DNA of 64,000 bases from Stagnimonas sp965279705 (lineage in GTDB: Bacteria > Pseudomonadota > Gammaproteobacteria > Nevskiales > Nevskiaceae). The DNA is taken from NCBI GenBank assembly GCA_965279705.1, contig OZ257257.1, positions 1,302,001 through 1,366,000 of the forward strand. The letters run 5' to 3'. A model generated the notes under the pieces. That model was given only the letters and a program-made list of their open reading frames with translations. It did not search any database and was not told the origin of the DNA. Shown here piece after piece: positions 17,438 to 25,256 of the stretch (position 1 is the stretch's first letter; every line of letters starts with the position of its first letter). The position numbers were made by a program, and so were the translations under genes.

Positions 17438-18463
17438 GTGACTGAAGCTGCCAATCGCATCCTCATCCCCCAGCGGCTGAGTGCCGCCGCGCAGGCAGGT
17501 GCAGCACCTGGCGCGGTGCTGCACAGCTTGAGTGGCGAGAGCATGGGCACGCGCTGGACGGTGAAGCTGTCGGTACCGCCGCGCTCGCTCGATGCTTTGC
17601 AGCTGTTGCTGCAAGCCGCGCTGGATCGCGTGGTGGCCGAGATGAGCAGTTGGCAGGCGGACTCTGATCTCTGCCGCTACAACGTCGCTGAGTCGGGCAG
17701 CTGGCAGCAGTTGCCGGATGGCTTCTTCGAGGTCATCCAGCAAGCACTTTTGGTGGCCGACGACAGTGCCGGTGCCTACGACCCCACCGCGGGTCCGCTG
17801 GTGGATTGCTGGGGCTTTGGGCCCAAGCCGCGCCGCAGTGCGCCGCCGTCCGCTGAAGAGATTGCGGCTGCACGCACGCAGGTCGGCTGGCAACGCGTGC
17901 GACTCGACGTCACCCAGCGCCGTCTGCTGCAACCGGGTGGTGTGCAGCTCGATCTCTCGGCCATCGCCAAGGGTTACGGCGTTGATCAGCTGGCGCGCGC
18001 GTTGTCAGCGCAAGGCCTGCATCACTATCTGGTGGAGGTCGGCGGCGAGCTGCGAGGGCAGGGCTGCAAGCCGGATGGCAGCCCGTGGTGGGTACAGCTG
18101 GAAGCACCCGATGAGCAGACTGATCACGCGCCCATTGTGCTGGCGCTGGATGGTCTCGCCGTCGCCAGCTCCGGTGATTACCGCCGCTATTTCGAGAGTG
18201 ATGGCAGGCGCTACGCACACACCATCGACCCGCGCGATGGCTGGCCGCTGCGCCATGCGCTGGCGTCGGTGAGCGTGGTGCATGCGTCGTGCATGCGGGC
18301 CGATGCGCTCTCCACCGCGCTGTTCGTGCTGGGGCCAGAGTTGGGGTTGGACTACGCCACGCAGCACGGCTTGGCAGCGCACTTTATGTTGCGTAGTGCA
18401 GGCGAGAGCGGCCCAATCTACGAAGAGCGTTGGTCGCCTGCGCTAGAGGCATTGCTGGAATGA
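17438..18463 (+). CDS. apbE: FAD:protein FMN transferase (ApbE family)
   Basis: A 341-residue protein with ApbE hallmarks: S-M-G-T-R-W near the N-terminus, A-Y-D-P-T-A-G-P-L-V-D, L-S-A-I-A-K-G-Y-G-V-D, a T-I-D-P-R-D-G-W segment and M-R-A-D-A-L-S-T-A-L near the C-terminus (Mg/FAD site). It transfers FMN from FAD to a Thr/Ser in target proteins; the DUF2271 protein encoded upstream carries such a motif. The start is a GTG 13 bases after the DUF4198 stop. No signal peptide or lipobox is visible, unlike most ApbE proteins, which act in the periplasm. Either the true start is missed or modification happens in the cytoplasm before export. Confidence 0.9.
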   Translation: MTEAANRILIPQRLSAAAQAGAAPGAVLHSLSGESMGTRWTVKLSVPPRSLDALQLLLQAALDRVVAEMSSWQADSDLCRYNVAESGSWQQLPDGFFEVIQQALLVADDSAGAYDPTAGPLVDCWGFGPKPRRSAPPSAEEIAAARTQVGWQRVRLDVTQRRLLQPGGVQLDLSAIAKGYGVDQLARALSAQGLHHYLVEVGGELRGQGCKPDGSPWWVQLEAPDEQTDHAPIVLALDGLAVASSGDYRRYFESDGRRYAHTIDPRDGWPLRHALASVSVVHASCMRADALSTALFVLGPELGLDYATQHGLAAHFMLRSAGESGPIYEERWSPALEALLE

Positions 18464-19896
18464 AGAAGCCAGGTTTGGGCACGCTGGGCGCGCTGGTGAT
18501 TGGGTTACTGTCGGTCTGGTCGTTCTTTGGGCAACACGCCGCAATCACTCGGCCTCAGCCCTCTGGCGAACACCTGTTGTGGTCGGCAGTGACGGTGCTG
18601 GCGTATGTGCTGGCCTGCGTGGCACTGCTGTGGCGTCGTCGGCCAAAGTCAGTTGCATCAACGGCAGGCGAGGGCGCATTGCTGGTGGTCTACGCCAGCC
18701 AGACTGGACACGCCGAACAGCTGGCTCAGCAGAGTGCCGAAGCACTGCGCGCAGCTGGTGTTCTGGTTGAACTGTTGCCGCTGGGTGCGCTGGATGCCGC
18801 GCGTCTGCGTCGGCACGAGCAGATGTTGTTCGTAATCAGCACCACCGGCGAGGGCGATGCACCCGACAATGCCTTCCGCTTTCTTGCGCGCATGACCGAG
18901 CAGCACCCGCTGCCGACGCTGCGCTACGGCGTGCTCGCCCTCGGCAACCGCCGCTATCAGCACTACTGCGGCTTCGGCCACGCCGTCGCGGGTTGGCTAC
19001 AACAGCAGGGCGCGCAAGCCTTTTTCGAGACTATCGAAGTCAACGACGGCGATGCCGCGGCGCTGAAAGTGTGGCAACAGCAACTGGGCGAGCTTGCAGG
19101 CGGTGCGGTGATCAGCAGCTGGGGCGCAACAGAGTTTCCGCGCTGGAGATTGGTCGAGCGCCGCCAACTCAACCCCGGCAGCGTCGGCGGCCCGGTGCAC
19201 CATCTCGCCTTCGAGCCTTTGTCAGCGCTGCTCGCGTGGCAGGCGGGGGATATCGCCGAAGTGCGACTGCCGCAGATAGATGCCGCCGAGCCTGTGCAGC
19301 AACGCGATTACTCCATTGCCTCGCTACCCGTCGATGGCCGCCTAGAACTGCTGGTACGCGAACAGCGCGATGCCGAGGGCAAGTTAGGCCGCGGCTCCGG
19401 CTGGCTGTGTGTGCAGGCGGCCATCGGTGAAGAGATCTCGATACAAGTCCGCAGTAACCGCAGCTTTCATCTACCGGCCGACGACCGCCCGCTGATCCTC
19501 ATCGGCAATGGCACCGGGCTGGCGGGCTTGCGGGCCTTGCTGAAGGCGCGTGCGGCGGCGGGCCAGCATCGCAACTGGCTGCTGTATGGCGAGCGCAACG
19601 CCGCGTACGATCGGGTCTATGGCAGCGAGCTGGCCGCCTGGCAGCAGGCGGGCGTGCTCAAGCGCGTCGATTTCGCCTGGTCACGTGACCAGCCCGAGCG
19701 CATCTACGTGCAGCAGCGCGTGCAGCAGGCGGCCGAGCTGCTGCGCAGCTGGGTCGCCGAGGGCGCAGCCATCTACGTCTGCGGCGGCGCACAAGATATG
19801 GCCCCGGCGGTTGAGCAGGTGCTACTGGCCGAGCTAGGCGCAGAGACGCTGGATACGCTGCGCGAAACGGGTCGCTATCGCCGCGACGTGTATTGA
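18460..19896 (+). CDS. Membrane-anchored flavodoxin/FAD-NAD(P)H reductase (sulfite-reductase flavoprotein-like)
   Basis: A 478-residue diflavin reductase. Two N-terminal membrane segments (about residues 6-24 and 37-56) precede a flavodoxin domain (V-Y-A-S-Q-T-G-H-A-E near residue 80) and a ferredoxin-reductase-like FAD/NAD(P)H domain (R-D-Y-S-I-A-S, G-N-G-T-G-L-A-G-L-R and Y-V-C-G-G-A-Q-D-M-A). The ATG overlaps the apbE stop (ATGA). It resembles cytochrome P450 reductase / CysJ, but the membrane anchor suggests it feeds electrons from cytoplasmic NAD(P)H to a membrane or periplasmic partner, plausibly the PepSY and DUF2271 proteins encoded in the same operon. Confidence 0.88.
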   Translation: MKKPGLGTLGALVIGLLSVWSFFGQHAAITRPQPSGEHLLWSAVTVLAYVLACVALLWRRRPKSVASTAGEGALLVVYASQTGHAEQLAQQSAEALRAAGVLVELLPLGALDAARLRRHEQMLFVISTTGEGDAPDNAFRFLARMTEQHPLPTLRYGVLALGNRRYQHYCGFGHAVAGWLQQQGAQAFFETIEVNDGDAAALKVWQQQLGELAGGAVISSWGATEFPRWRLVERRQLNPGSVGGPVHHLAFEPLSALLAWQAGDIAEVRLPQIDAAEPVQQRDYSIASLPVDGRLELLVREQRDAEGKLGRGSGWLCVQAAIGEEISIQVRSNRSFHLPADDRPLILIGNGTGLAGLRALLKARAAAGQHRNWLLYGERNAAYDRVYGSELAAWQQAGVLKRVDFAWSRDQPERIYVQQRVQQAAELLRSWVAEGAAIYVCGGAQDMAPAVEQVLLAELGAETLDTLRETGRYRRDVY

Positions 19897-19922
19897 GTCG
19901 TCTCTTGCCGTAAACGCTTCAG

Positions 19923-20933
19923 CTACAGCTGCGACACCCGCACGCGGTCACCCGCGTTCACACCAAGGCATTGCGCGAGGTCCGCGCCGAGTGTGACGCT
20001 GCCGTCGTCCGGCTCCAGCTCGGCATAGGCGCAGCGGAAATCGCCCAGCGCCGTATTGGCGACCAGGCACGGCGCGCCACCCTGCGGCTGGCCGATGCGC
20101 ACCGTGACCGCTTGCGAGCGGCGGATGCTGCGAATGTCTTCGCGCGGCGCTTCCACGGTCGGGCCGCCATCGAAGATGTCGATGTAGCCTTGGTAGCGAA
20201 AGCCCTCCTGCTGCAAGAGGTGCAGTGCGGGTGCGGTTTGCGGGTGCACCTTGCCCATCACGTCCTGTGCTTTCTGCGGCAGCAGTACGGCATAGATGGG
20301 GTGCGGCGGCATCAGCTCGGCGATGAAGGCCTTGTTGCCCATGCCGACGATGTGCTCGGCCTCGGTGTAGTCCACCGACATGAAGTGCCGACCCAGGCCC
20401 TCCCAGAACGGCGAATGGCCGTTCTCGTCGGAGTCGCCACGCATCTCGGCGATCACTTTTGCGGCAAAGCGCTCGGGGAAGTTGGCCATGAACAGGAAGC
20501 GGCATTTGCTGAGCAGCTTGCCCGCGCCTGCGCCGCGAAAATGCGGCTGCATGAACAGCGAGCACAGCACGCTGGTGCCGGTGTAGTCGTTGCTGAGATA
20601 CAGCGTCGGCACACGGTTGTAGATGGCGAGCTCGCGCGAGGCATGCACGGTGAGGCCGACGCGGTAGTTGTAGAAGGCCTCGTCCAACCCGCAGGCGGCT
20701 TCGATGGCGCAGCAGGCGCCGACTTCGCCGGTGTCGGTTTCGACCATCACGAACAGATAGCGCTCGTGGCCGGCGACGGTCACGTGCTTCGCGAACGAGG
20801 CGATCGAAAGTTCGATCTTCTCGCGCAGAAACACTTCGTTGGTCGGCAGCGAGGTGAAGCCGGCACCTGCACTTTCGGCCAGGTGCACCAGGGCAGGGAG
20901 ATCAGCGAGGGTGATGGGGCGGATGATTTTCAT
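19923..20933 (-). CDS. astA: Arginine N-succinyltransferase
   Basis: A 336-residue protein of normal AstA length that catalyses succinylation of arginine from succinyl-CoA, the first AST-pathway step. Family motifs visible are F-T-S-L-P at the N-terminus, F-Y-N-Y-R-V-G, S-N-D-Y-T-G-T-S-V-L-C-S-L-F, R-G-A-G-A-G-K-L-L-S-K-C-R-F-L-F and G-D-S-D-E-N-G-H-S-P-F-W-E-G-L-G-R-H-F. It is transcribed away from a tRNA-binding-fold gene and an M20 peptidase on the same strand and converges on the flavodoxin-reductase gene. astD is on the same strand beyond the iron locus. Confidence 0.95.
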   Translation of the reverse strand: MKIIRPITLADLPALVHLAESAGAGFTSLPTNEVFLREKIELSIASFAKHVTVAGHERYLFVMVETDTGEVGACCAIEAACGLDEAFYNYRVGLTVHASRELAIYNRVPTLYLSNDYTGTSVLCSLFMQPHFRGAGAGKLLSKCRFLFMANFPERFAAKVIAEMRGDSDENGHSPFWEGLGRHFMSVDYTEAEHIVGMGNKAFIAELMPPHPIYAVLLPQKAQDVMGKVHPQTAPALHLLQQEGFRYQGYIDIFDGGPTVEAPREDIRSIRRSQAVTVRIGQPQGGAPCLVANTALGDFRCAYAELEPDDGSVTLGADLAQCLGVNAGDRVRVSQL

Positions 20934-20942
20934 GTGTTCTTC

Positions 20943-21290
20943 TTAGTAGACCCGCGCGCCATTCGGCACCGTACGTTCAACGCCCAATACCACCAGACCA
21001 CCCTCGCCATCGACGGCGAGTGTCAGACATTCACTCAGCACATCCGCCACCTTGCGCGGCGCGAAATTGACCACGGCCAGCACCTGACGGCCAATGAGTT
21101 GCTCTGCGGTGTACAGCGCGGTGATCTGCGCGCTGCTGTTCTGCATGCCGAGCGGACCAAAATCGAGCGTCAGCACGTACGAGGGCTTGCGCGCCTTGGC
21201 ATTGGGCACACAGGCGGTGACGGTGCCGACGCGCAGATCGCAGCCGAAGAATTGCTCGACCGGGATGACCGGCGCTGCTCTCAAGTCCAT
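20943..21290 (-). CDS. tRNA-binding (EMAP/CsaA-like OB-fold) domain protein
   Basis: A 115-residue protein made of a single tRNA_bind OB-fold: F-F-G-C-D-L-R-V-G-T-V-T-A-C near the N-terminus, K-A-R-K-P-S-Y-V-L-T-L-D-F-G, S-S-A-Q-I-T-A-L-Y, Q-V-L-A-V-V-N-F-A-P-R-K-V-A and S-E-C-L-T-L-A at the end. It matches the CsaA / EMAP-II-like family that binds tRNA or acts as a chaperone. The start ATG (complementing 21288-21290) overlaps the M20 peptidase stop by 10 bases, so the two are translationally linked. Why it sits between an M20 peptidase and astA is unknown. Confidence 0.85.
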   Translation of the reverse strand: MDLRAAPVIPVEQFFGCDLRVGTVTACVPNAKARKPSYVLTLDFGPLGMQNSSAQITALYTAEQLIGRQVLAVVNFAPRKVADVLSECLTLAVDGEGGLVVLGVERTVPNGARVY

Positions 21291-22495
21291 TTGAGTTCGC
21301 CGCTGGCAAGGCGCAGCAGCAGCAGCGCCGAGAGCTTGGCGCGCTCGCTGATGGACGACACGCGCATCCACTCCTGATCGCTGTGGATGCGATCACCGAT
21401 CACGCCCATGTTGTCGAGATTGGCCAAGCCATGCGCCGCGAGATTGTTGCCGTCGCAACAGCCGCCGGTGGGCTTGAAATGCAGCCCCAAGCCGAGCTGC
21501 TGGCCGCAGTCGCCAACGTAGTCCATCAGGCGCTGAATCTCGGCATTGACCACTTTCGGCGGGCGCGTGAAGCCGCCGGAGAGCTCGCAGTGCAGGCCCT
21601 CGCGGGCATTGAGGCGCGTCATCAGCAGATCGAGTTCGTCGTGCATCCAGCACTCGTCGCTGGCCTGCGAGGTGCGCACATTGAACTTGAACACGGCGAG
21701 ATCAGGCACGACGTTGAGCGCGCCACCGCCCCTCACATATCCGGGGTTGATGGTCACGCCCTCGCGAGTGCCGTTGAGCGCATTCAGGCCACTGATGAAG
21801 TCGGCACAGGCAGCGATGGCATTGCGACCCTTGTCGAAATCGCGCCCCGCGTGTGCTGCCCGACCATGCACCACCACATTGAAATTGCCGCTGCCCTTGC
21901 GCGCCGAGGCGAGCGAGCCATCGGGCAGGGCGGGTTCGTAGATCAGCCCCAAGTGATGTGACTGCGCGGCCTCTTTCAGCAGGGGCGCGGAAGAGACCGA
22001 GCCGATCTCCTCATCCGGGTTCATCAGCACCGTCCAGCCGATGTGGTCTTTCCAAGGCGAGCGTTCGAGCGCCATCAGGGCCTGAAATAGCACCAGCAGG
22101 CCACCCTTGAGGTCGGCGACGCCAGGGCCGTTGAGCGTATCGGCGTCGATCTCGCGCACGGTCTGGAACGCATGGTCTGCGGCGAACACCGTGTCGAGGT
22201 GGCCGCAGAAGAACACCTGCAAGGGCGCTTGCGGGCGCAGCCGCAGCCGCAGCGCCTTGCCGATGGGCCGCTCGATGGTCTGCCCGGCGTCATTCACACT
22301 GCGGAAGGGGGCCAGAGCGAGCAGTTCCGAGCTGGCCTGCAAGGGCGCGAACACCGCACGCATCGCCTCGGCCATCGCCGTCACGCCAGCGGCATTGAAG
22401 CTGCCGGAGTTGATGCCCGAGAGCCGCACCAGCGTCTCGCGCATGGCGGGCAGGGCAGCGTCGATGGGCGACAAATAGGGGGTGTAATCCGTCAT
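21281..22495 (-). CDS. M20-family metallopeptidase (carboxypeptidase G2/ArgE-like)
   Basis: A 404-residue zinc hydrolase. The metal-binding residues are visible in F-F-C-G-H-L-D-T-V-F (His, Asp), G-P-G-V-A-D-L-K-G-G (Asp), N-P-D-E-E-I-G-S (catalytic Glu and metal Glu) and a C-terminal H-S segment (D-R-I-H-S-D-Q-E-W). A dimerisation domain with G-R-A-A-H-A-G sits in the middle. It hydrolyses an amide or peptide bond of a small substrate. Adjacency to astA suggests an N-acyl amino-acid hydrolase role, possibly substituting for AstE, but this is inference. It is divergent from the amino-acid ABC transporter. Confidence 0.88.
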   Translation of the reverse strand: MTDYTPYLSPIDAALPAMRETLVRLSGINSGSFNAAGVTAMAEAMRAVFAPLQASSELLALAPFRSVNDAGQTIERPIGKALRLRLRPQAPLQVFFCGHLDTVFAADHAFQTVREIDADTLNGPGVADLKGGLLVLFQALMALERSPWKDHIGWTVLMNPDEEIGSVSSAPLLKEAAQSHHLGLIYEPALPDGSLASARKGSGNFNVVVHGRAAHAGRDFDKGRNAIAACADFISGLNALNGTREGVTINPGYVRGGGALNVVPDLAVFKFNVRTSQASDECWMHDELDLLMTRLNAREGLHCELSGGFTRPPKVVNAEIQRLMDYVGDCGQQLGLGLHFKPTGGCCDGNNLAAHGLANLDNMGVIGDRIHSDQEWMRVSSISERAKLSALLLLRLASGELKWT

Positions 22496-22501
22496 GGCGG
22501 C

Positions 22502-22572
22502 ATTTTAGTGAAGTGGCCCCTGAGCCGCTGCCGAGTTGAATCGTGGGCCCAGACGGGCCGCTTCACTAAAAT
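22502..22572. repeat. Long inverted repeat in a divergent promoter region
   Basis: Positions 22502-22519 and 22555-22572 are inverted copies of an 18-base sequence (ATTTTAGTGAAG(T/C)GGCCC) with one mismatch, separated by 35 bases. It begins 7 bases before the M20 peptidase start codon and ends 65 bases before the ABC transporter start. It could be a bipartite operator for both divergent transcripts or a remnant mobile repeat. The remainder of 22573-22636 shows no gene. Confidence 0.7.
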
Positions 22573-22636
22573 CAATGATCATCCAGTGGAATGCTTGTTG
22601 CGAGCCTTATGGCATTGCCATCGCTACACTCAAGAA

Positions 22637-23539
22637 ATGAACCAAAGCGCGTCTCTCTCATTAGGTCATTCCCGCGAAAGCGGGAATCCAGTACTCGCTC
22701 GCGGAGCACTCCGCCTCAAAGGCTGGATTCCCGCTTTCGCGGGAATGACAGCGATGTTGCTGGCCCTGCTCACAACGCCAGCACGCGCCGCCGACCAGGC
22801 CCTGTGGGAAAAATCCACCCTGAACCAGATCATGAAGCGCGGCGAGCTGCGCGTGGGGCTGGAGGCCGGCTACATGCCCTTCGAGATGCGTGACAAGAAC
22901 GGCAACATCATCGGCTTCGACGTTGATCTCGCCAAGAAGATGGCGAGCGTGCTGAAGGTGAAAGTCACCTTCGTGAACACGCAGTGGGACGGCATTATCC
23001 CGGCGCTGCTCACCGACAAGTTCGACATCCTCATGTCCGGCATGACTATCACCCCCGAGCGCAACGCGCAGGTCAATTTCAGCGCGCCCTACATCACCGT
23101 GGGCCAGACGGCGCTGTTGGCCGGCAAGCACAAGGGCAAGGTGCTGCACGCGAAGGAGATGGATAATCCCAAATACATCATCGCCACCAAGCTCGGTACC
23201 TCGGGCGACATTGTCAGCGCCCGCCTGTTGCCGCGCGCCACCATCAAGAAGTTCGAAACCGAGGCCGATGCCGCGCTCGAAGTGAAGAACGGTCGCGCCG
23301 ATGCCTTCGTCTACGACCTGCCGTATCTCGCCGTCTACGCCAACCAGTATCCCGATGGCGTCTACATGCTGCCCGAGGCCTTCACCAAGGAAGACCTCGG
23401 CTGGGCCATCAAGAAGGGCGACCCGGACTTTTTGAACTGGCTCGATCACTTCATCGTCTCGATCAAGAACGATGGCACCTATGACGTGCTCTACAACCGC
23501 TGGTTCAACGGCACCAGCTGGCTCAAGAACATTCAATGA
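22637..23539 (+). CDS. Polar amino-acid ABC transporter, periplasmic substrate-binding protein
   Basis: A 300-residue SBP_bac_3-type binding protein. The mature part begins near A-D-Q-A-L-W and shows L-R-V-G-L-E-A-G-Y-M-P-F-E, G-F-D-V-D-L-A-K-K-M-A and D-I-L-M-S-G-M-T-I-T-P-E-R, typical of polar amino-acid binding. The likely start is the ATG at 22637. That choice means the first 51 residues include 28 or so encoded by an 85-bp REP-like repeat (22665-22749), which supplies Arg/Lys and part of the hydrophobic core before A-R-A. Later ATGs (22745, 22754) leave a signal lacking a basic N-terminus. The gene overlaps the permease start by 4 bases. Confidence 0.88.
   Translation: MNQSASLSLGHSRESGNPVLARGALRLKGWIPAFAGMTAMLLALLTTPARAADQALWEKSTLNQIMKRGELRVGLEAGYMPFEMRDKNGNIIGFDVDLAKKMASVLKVKVTFVNTQWDGIIPALLTDKFDILMSGMTITPERNAQVNFSAPYITVGQTALLAGKHKGKVLHAKEMDNPKYIIATKLGTSGDIVSARLLPRATIKKFETEADAALEVKNGRADAFVYDLPYLAVYANQYPDGVYMLPEAFTKEDLGWAIKKGDPDFLNWLDHFIVSIKNDGTYDVLYNRWFNGTSWLKNIQ
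22665..22749. repeat. REP/BIME-like paired repeat inside a signal-peptide coding region
   Basis: Two 27-base arms (22665-22691 and 22723-22749) are perfect inverted copies. Each arm contains its own hairpin CCCGCGAAAGCGGG. The GTCATTCCCGCGAAAGCGGGAA family is a well-known dispersed palindromic repeat in proteobacteria. Here it is translated, giving the peptide fragments R-E-S-G-N-P and W-I-P-A-F-A-G-M-T. A second copy lies at 26794-26890. Confidence 0.92.
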
Positions 23540-24471
23540 GACCGGCAAACCCTCTCTGGCGGCTGCTCACGGCCGCGCTCGTATTGCTGATCGGCGTGGG
23601 CCTGTATTGGGCGACGATCAAGGTCAACTACCAGTGGCGCTGGGACCGCGTGCCGGAATATCTGCTCATCACTGGCGGCGAAGACGTGCTCTCGCCTGTG
23701 GATGGCACGGTGGCGGTGCAGGGCAAGCAGATCACGCTCACGCCGCTGCTCGGTGGCGAGCCACAGACCTTTCCGCAGATCGACGTCGTGCAGGTGAGCG
23801 ATGGCGAAATCGTGTTTGCCAACAACTCGCTCGGCAAGAAGGCCGGCGTCACGCCAGGGCCGCTGCTGATTGGCCTCTGGGTGACGCTGAAAATATCGGC
23901 GCTCTCGCTCGTGTTCGCGATGGTGCTGGGCCTGATCGCCGGCTTGGGGCGCGTCTCGTCCAACCCGGCGGCGCGCGACATGGCCGCGATCTACGTCGAG
24001 CTGATTCGCGGCACGCCGCTGTTGGTGCAGATGTTCATCGTCTACTTCTTTCTCGGCACGGTGCTTAATCTTTCGGGCTTCGTCGCGGGTGTCGCCGCAC
24101 TCTCGGTGTTCACGGGTGCTTACGTCGCCGAGATCGTCCGTAGCGGCATCGAGGGCGTGTCGAAAGGCCAGATGGAAGCCGCCCGCTCGCTCGGCATGAG
24201 CCACTGGCAGGCCATGCGCCACGTCGTGCTGCCGCAGGCGCTCAAGCGCAGCCTGCCCGCACTCGCGGGCCAGAGCATCAACCTAGTCAAGGACAGCTCG
24301 CTGGTCTCGATCATGGCGCTCACCGATCTCACCAAGGCCGGCCGTGAGATTGTGGCCTCGACCTTCAGCCCCTTCGAGGTCTGGTTCACCGTCGCTCTCA
24401 TGTATCTGGTGCTGACGGGTGCTTTGTCGGTGTTCGTGCGCCGCCTGGAAAAGAAGATGGCCCATGACTAA
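23536..24471 (+). CDS. Polar amino-acid ABC transporter permease
   Basis: A 311-residue inner-membrane permease. One N-terminal membrane segment precedes a periplasmic stretch of about 90 residues that is unusual for this family (usual length about 220-240). The canonical permease core follows, with E-L-I-R-G-T-P-L-L-V-Q and the EAA loop (G-Q-M-E-A-A-R-S-L-G-M-S-H-W-Q-A-M), which docks the ATPase. It starts inside the binding-protein stop codon (ATGA) and overlaps the ATPase gene by 8 bases, so the three genes form a compact operon. Adjacency to AST genes suggests a basic amino acid as cargo, unproven. Confidence 0.9.
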   Translation: MRPANPLWRLLTAALVLLIGVGLYWATIKVNYQWRWDRVPEYLLITGGEDVLSPVDGTVAVQGKQITLTPLLGGEPQTFPQIDVVQVSDGEIVFANNSLGKKAGVTPGPLLIGLWVTLKISALSLVFAMVLGLIAGLGRVSSNPAARDMAAIYVELIRGTPLLVQMFIVYFFLGTVLNLSGFVAGVAALSVFTGAYVAEIVRSGIEGVSKGQMEAARSLGMSHWQAMRHVVLPQALKRSLPALAGQSINLVKDSSLVSIMALTDLTKAGREIVASTFSPFEVWFTVALMYLVLTGALSVFVRRLEKKMAHD

Positions 24472-25228
24472 GAACTTCTCCCCCGACGCCGAAGTGCTGA
24501 TCGACGCCCGCGACGTCAGCAAGCGTTATCCCAATGGCACCCAGGCGCTCACCAATGTGTCGCTGCAGGTGCGCCGTGGCGAGGTGGTCTGCATCGTTGG
24601 GCCCAGCGGCTCCGGCAAGTCCACGCTGCTGCGCACCATCAACGCGATGGAAACCATCAGCAGCGGCGAAGTGATCATGGATGGCCTCTCGGTGCATGGG
24701 CCCAAGACCAACCTCAACGCCGTGCGCACCCACGCCGGCATGGTGTTTCAGCAGTTCAATCTCTTCCCGCACAAAACGGCGTTGGAGAACGTGATGCTCG
24801 CACCCATGCAGGTGTTGAAACTGCCGCTGGAGAAAGCCCGCGAACGCGCCGAGCAATTGCTTGCGAAAGTGGGTCTGGCCGAGAAAGCCACAAGCCGCCC
24901 TTCTCAACTCAGCGGCGGCCAGCAGCAGCGCGTCGCCATCGCCCGCGCCCTCGCCATGCAGCCGCGTGTGATGCTGTTCGATGAACCCACGTCAGCACTT
25001 GACCCCGAAAAGGTCGGCGAGGTGCTGGAGGTCATGAAGCAGCTCGCCATGGAAGGCATGACCATGGTCGTCGTCACCCACGAGATGGGCTTCGCCCGTG
25101 CGGTGGCCAACCGCGTGGTGTTCATGGATGGCGGCGAGCTGGTGTATCAGGATGCGCCGGAAGCCTTCTTCAGCAATGCGCAGCATGAGCGGCTGCGCAG
25201 CTTTTTGGGGCAGGTTTTGCCGCATTGA
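24464..25228 (+). CDS. Polar amino-acid ABC transporter ATP-binding protein
   Basis: A 254-residue ABC ATPase (GlnQ/HisP-like). Visible motifs are Walker A G-P-S-G-S-G-K-S-T, the Q-loop V-F-Q-Q-F-N-L-F-P, signature L-S-G-G-Q-Q-Q-R-V, Walker B V-M-L-F-D-E-P-T-S-A-L-D and the switch His in V-V-V-T-H-E-M-G-F-A. The start ATG at 24464 lies within the end of the permease gene; an earlier in-frame start would only add overlapping sequence. It energises uptake by the upstream permease and binding protein. Confidence 0.95.
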   Translation: MTKNFSPDAEVLIDARDVSKRYPNGTQALTNVSLQVRRGEVVCIVGPSGSGKSTLLRTINAMETISSGEVIMDGLSVHGPKTNLNAVRTHAGMVFQQFNLFPHKTALENVMLAPMQVLKLPLEKARERAEQLLAKVGLAEKATSRPSQLSGGQQQRVAIARALAMQPRVMLFDEPTSALDPEKVGEVLEVMKQLAMEGMTMVVVTHEMGFARAVANRVVFMDGGELVYQDAPEAFFSNAQHERLRSFLGQVLPH

Positions 25229-25256
25229 ATCTAACGAGTGTCAGCCCTCAATCACT

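Noticed and set aside
22665..22749. CRISPR-like repeat
   Set aside because: Only two inverted arms and no repeat-spacer periodicity; fits the dispersed REP/BIME family.
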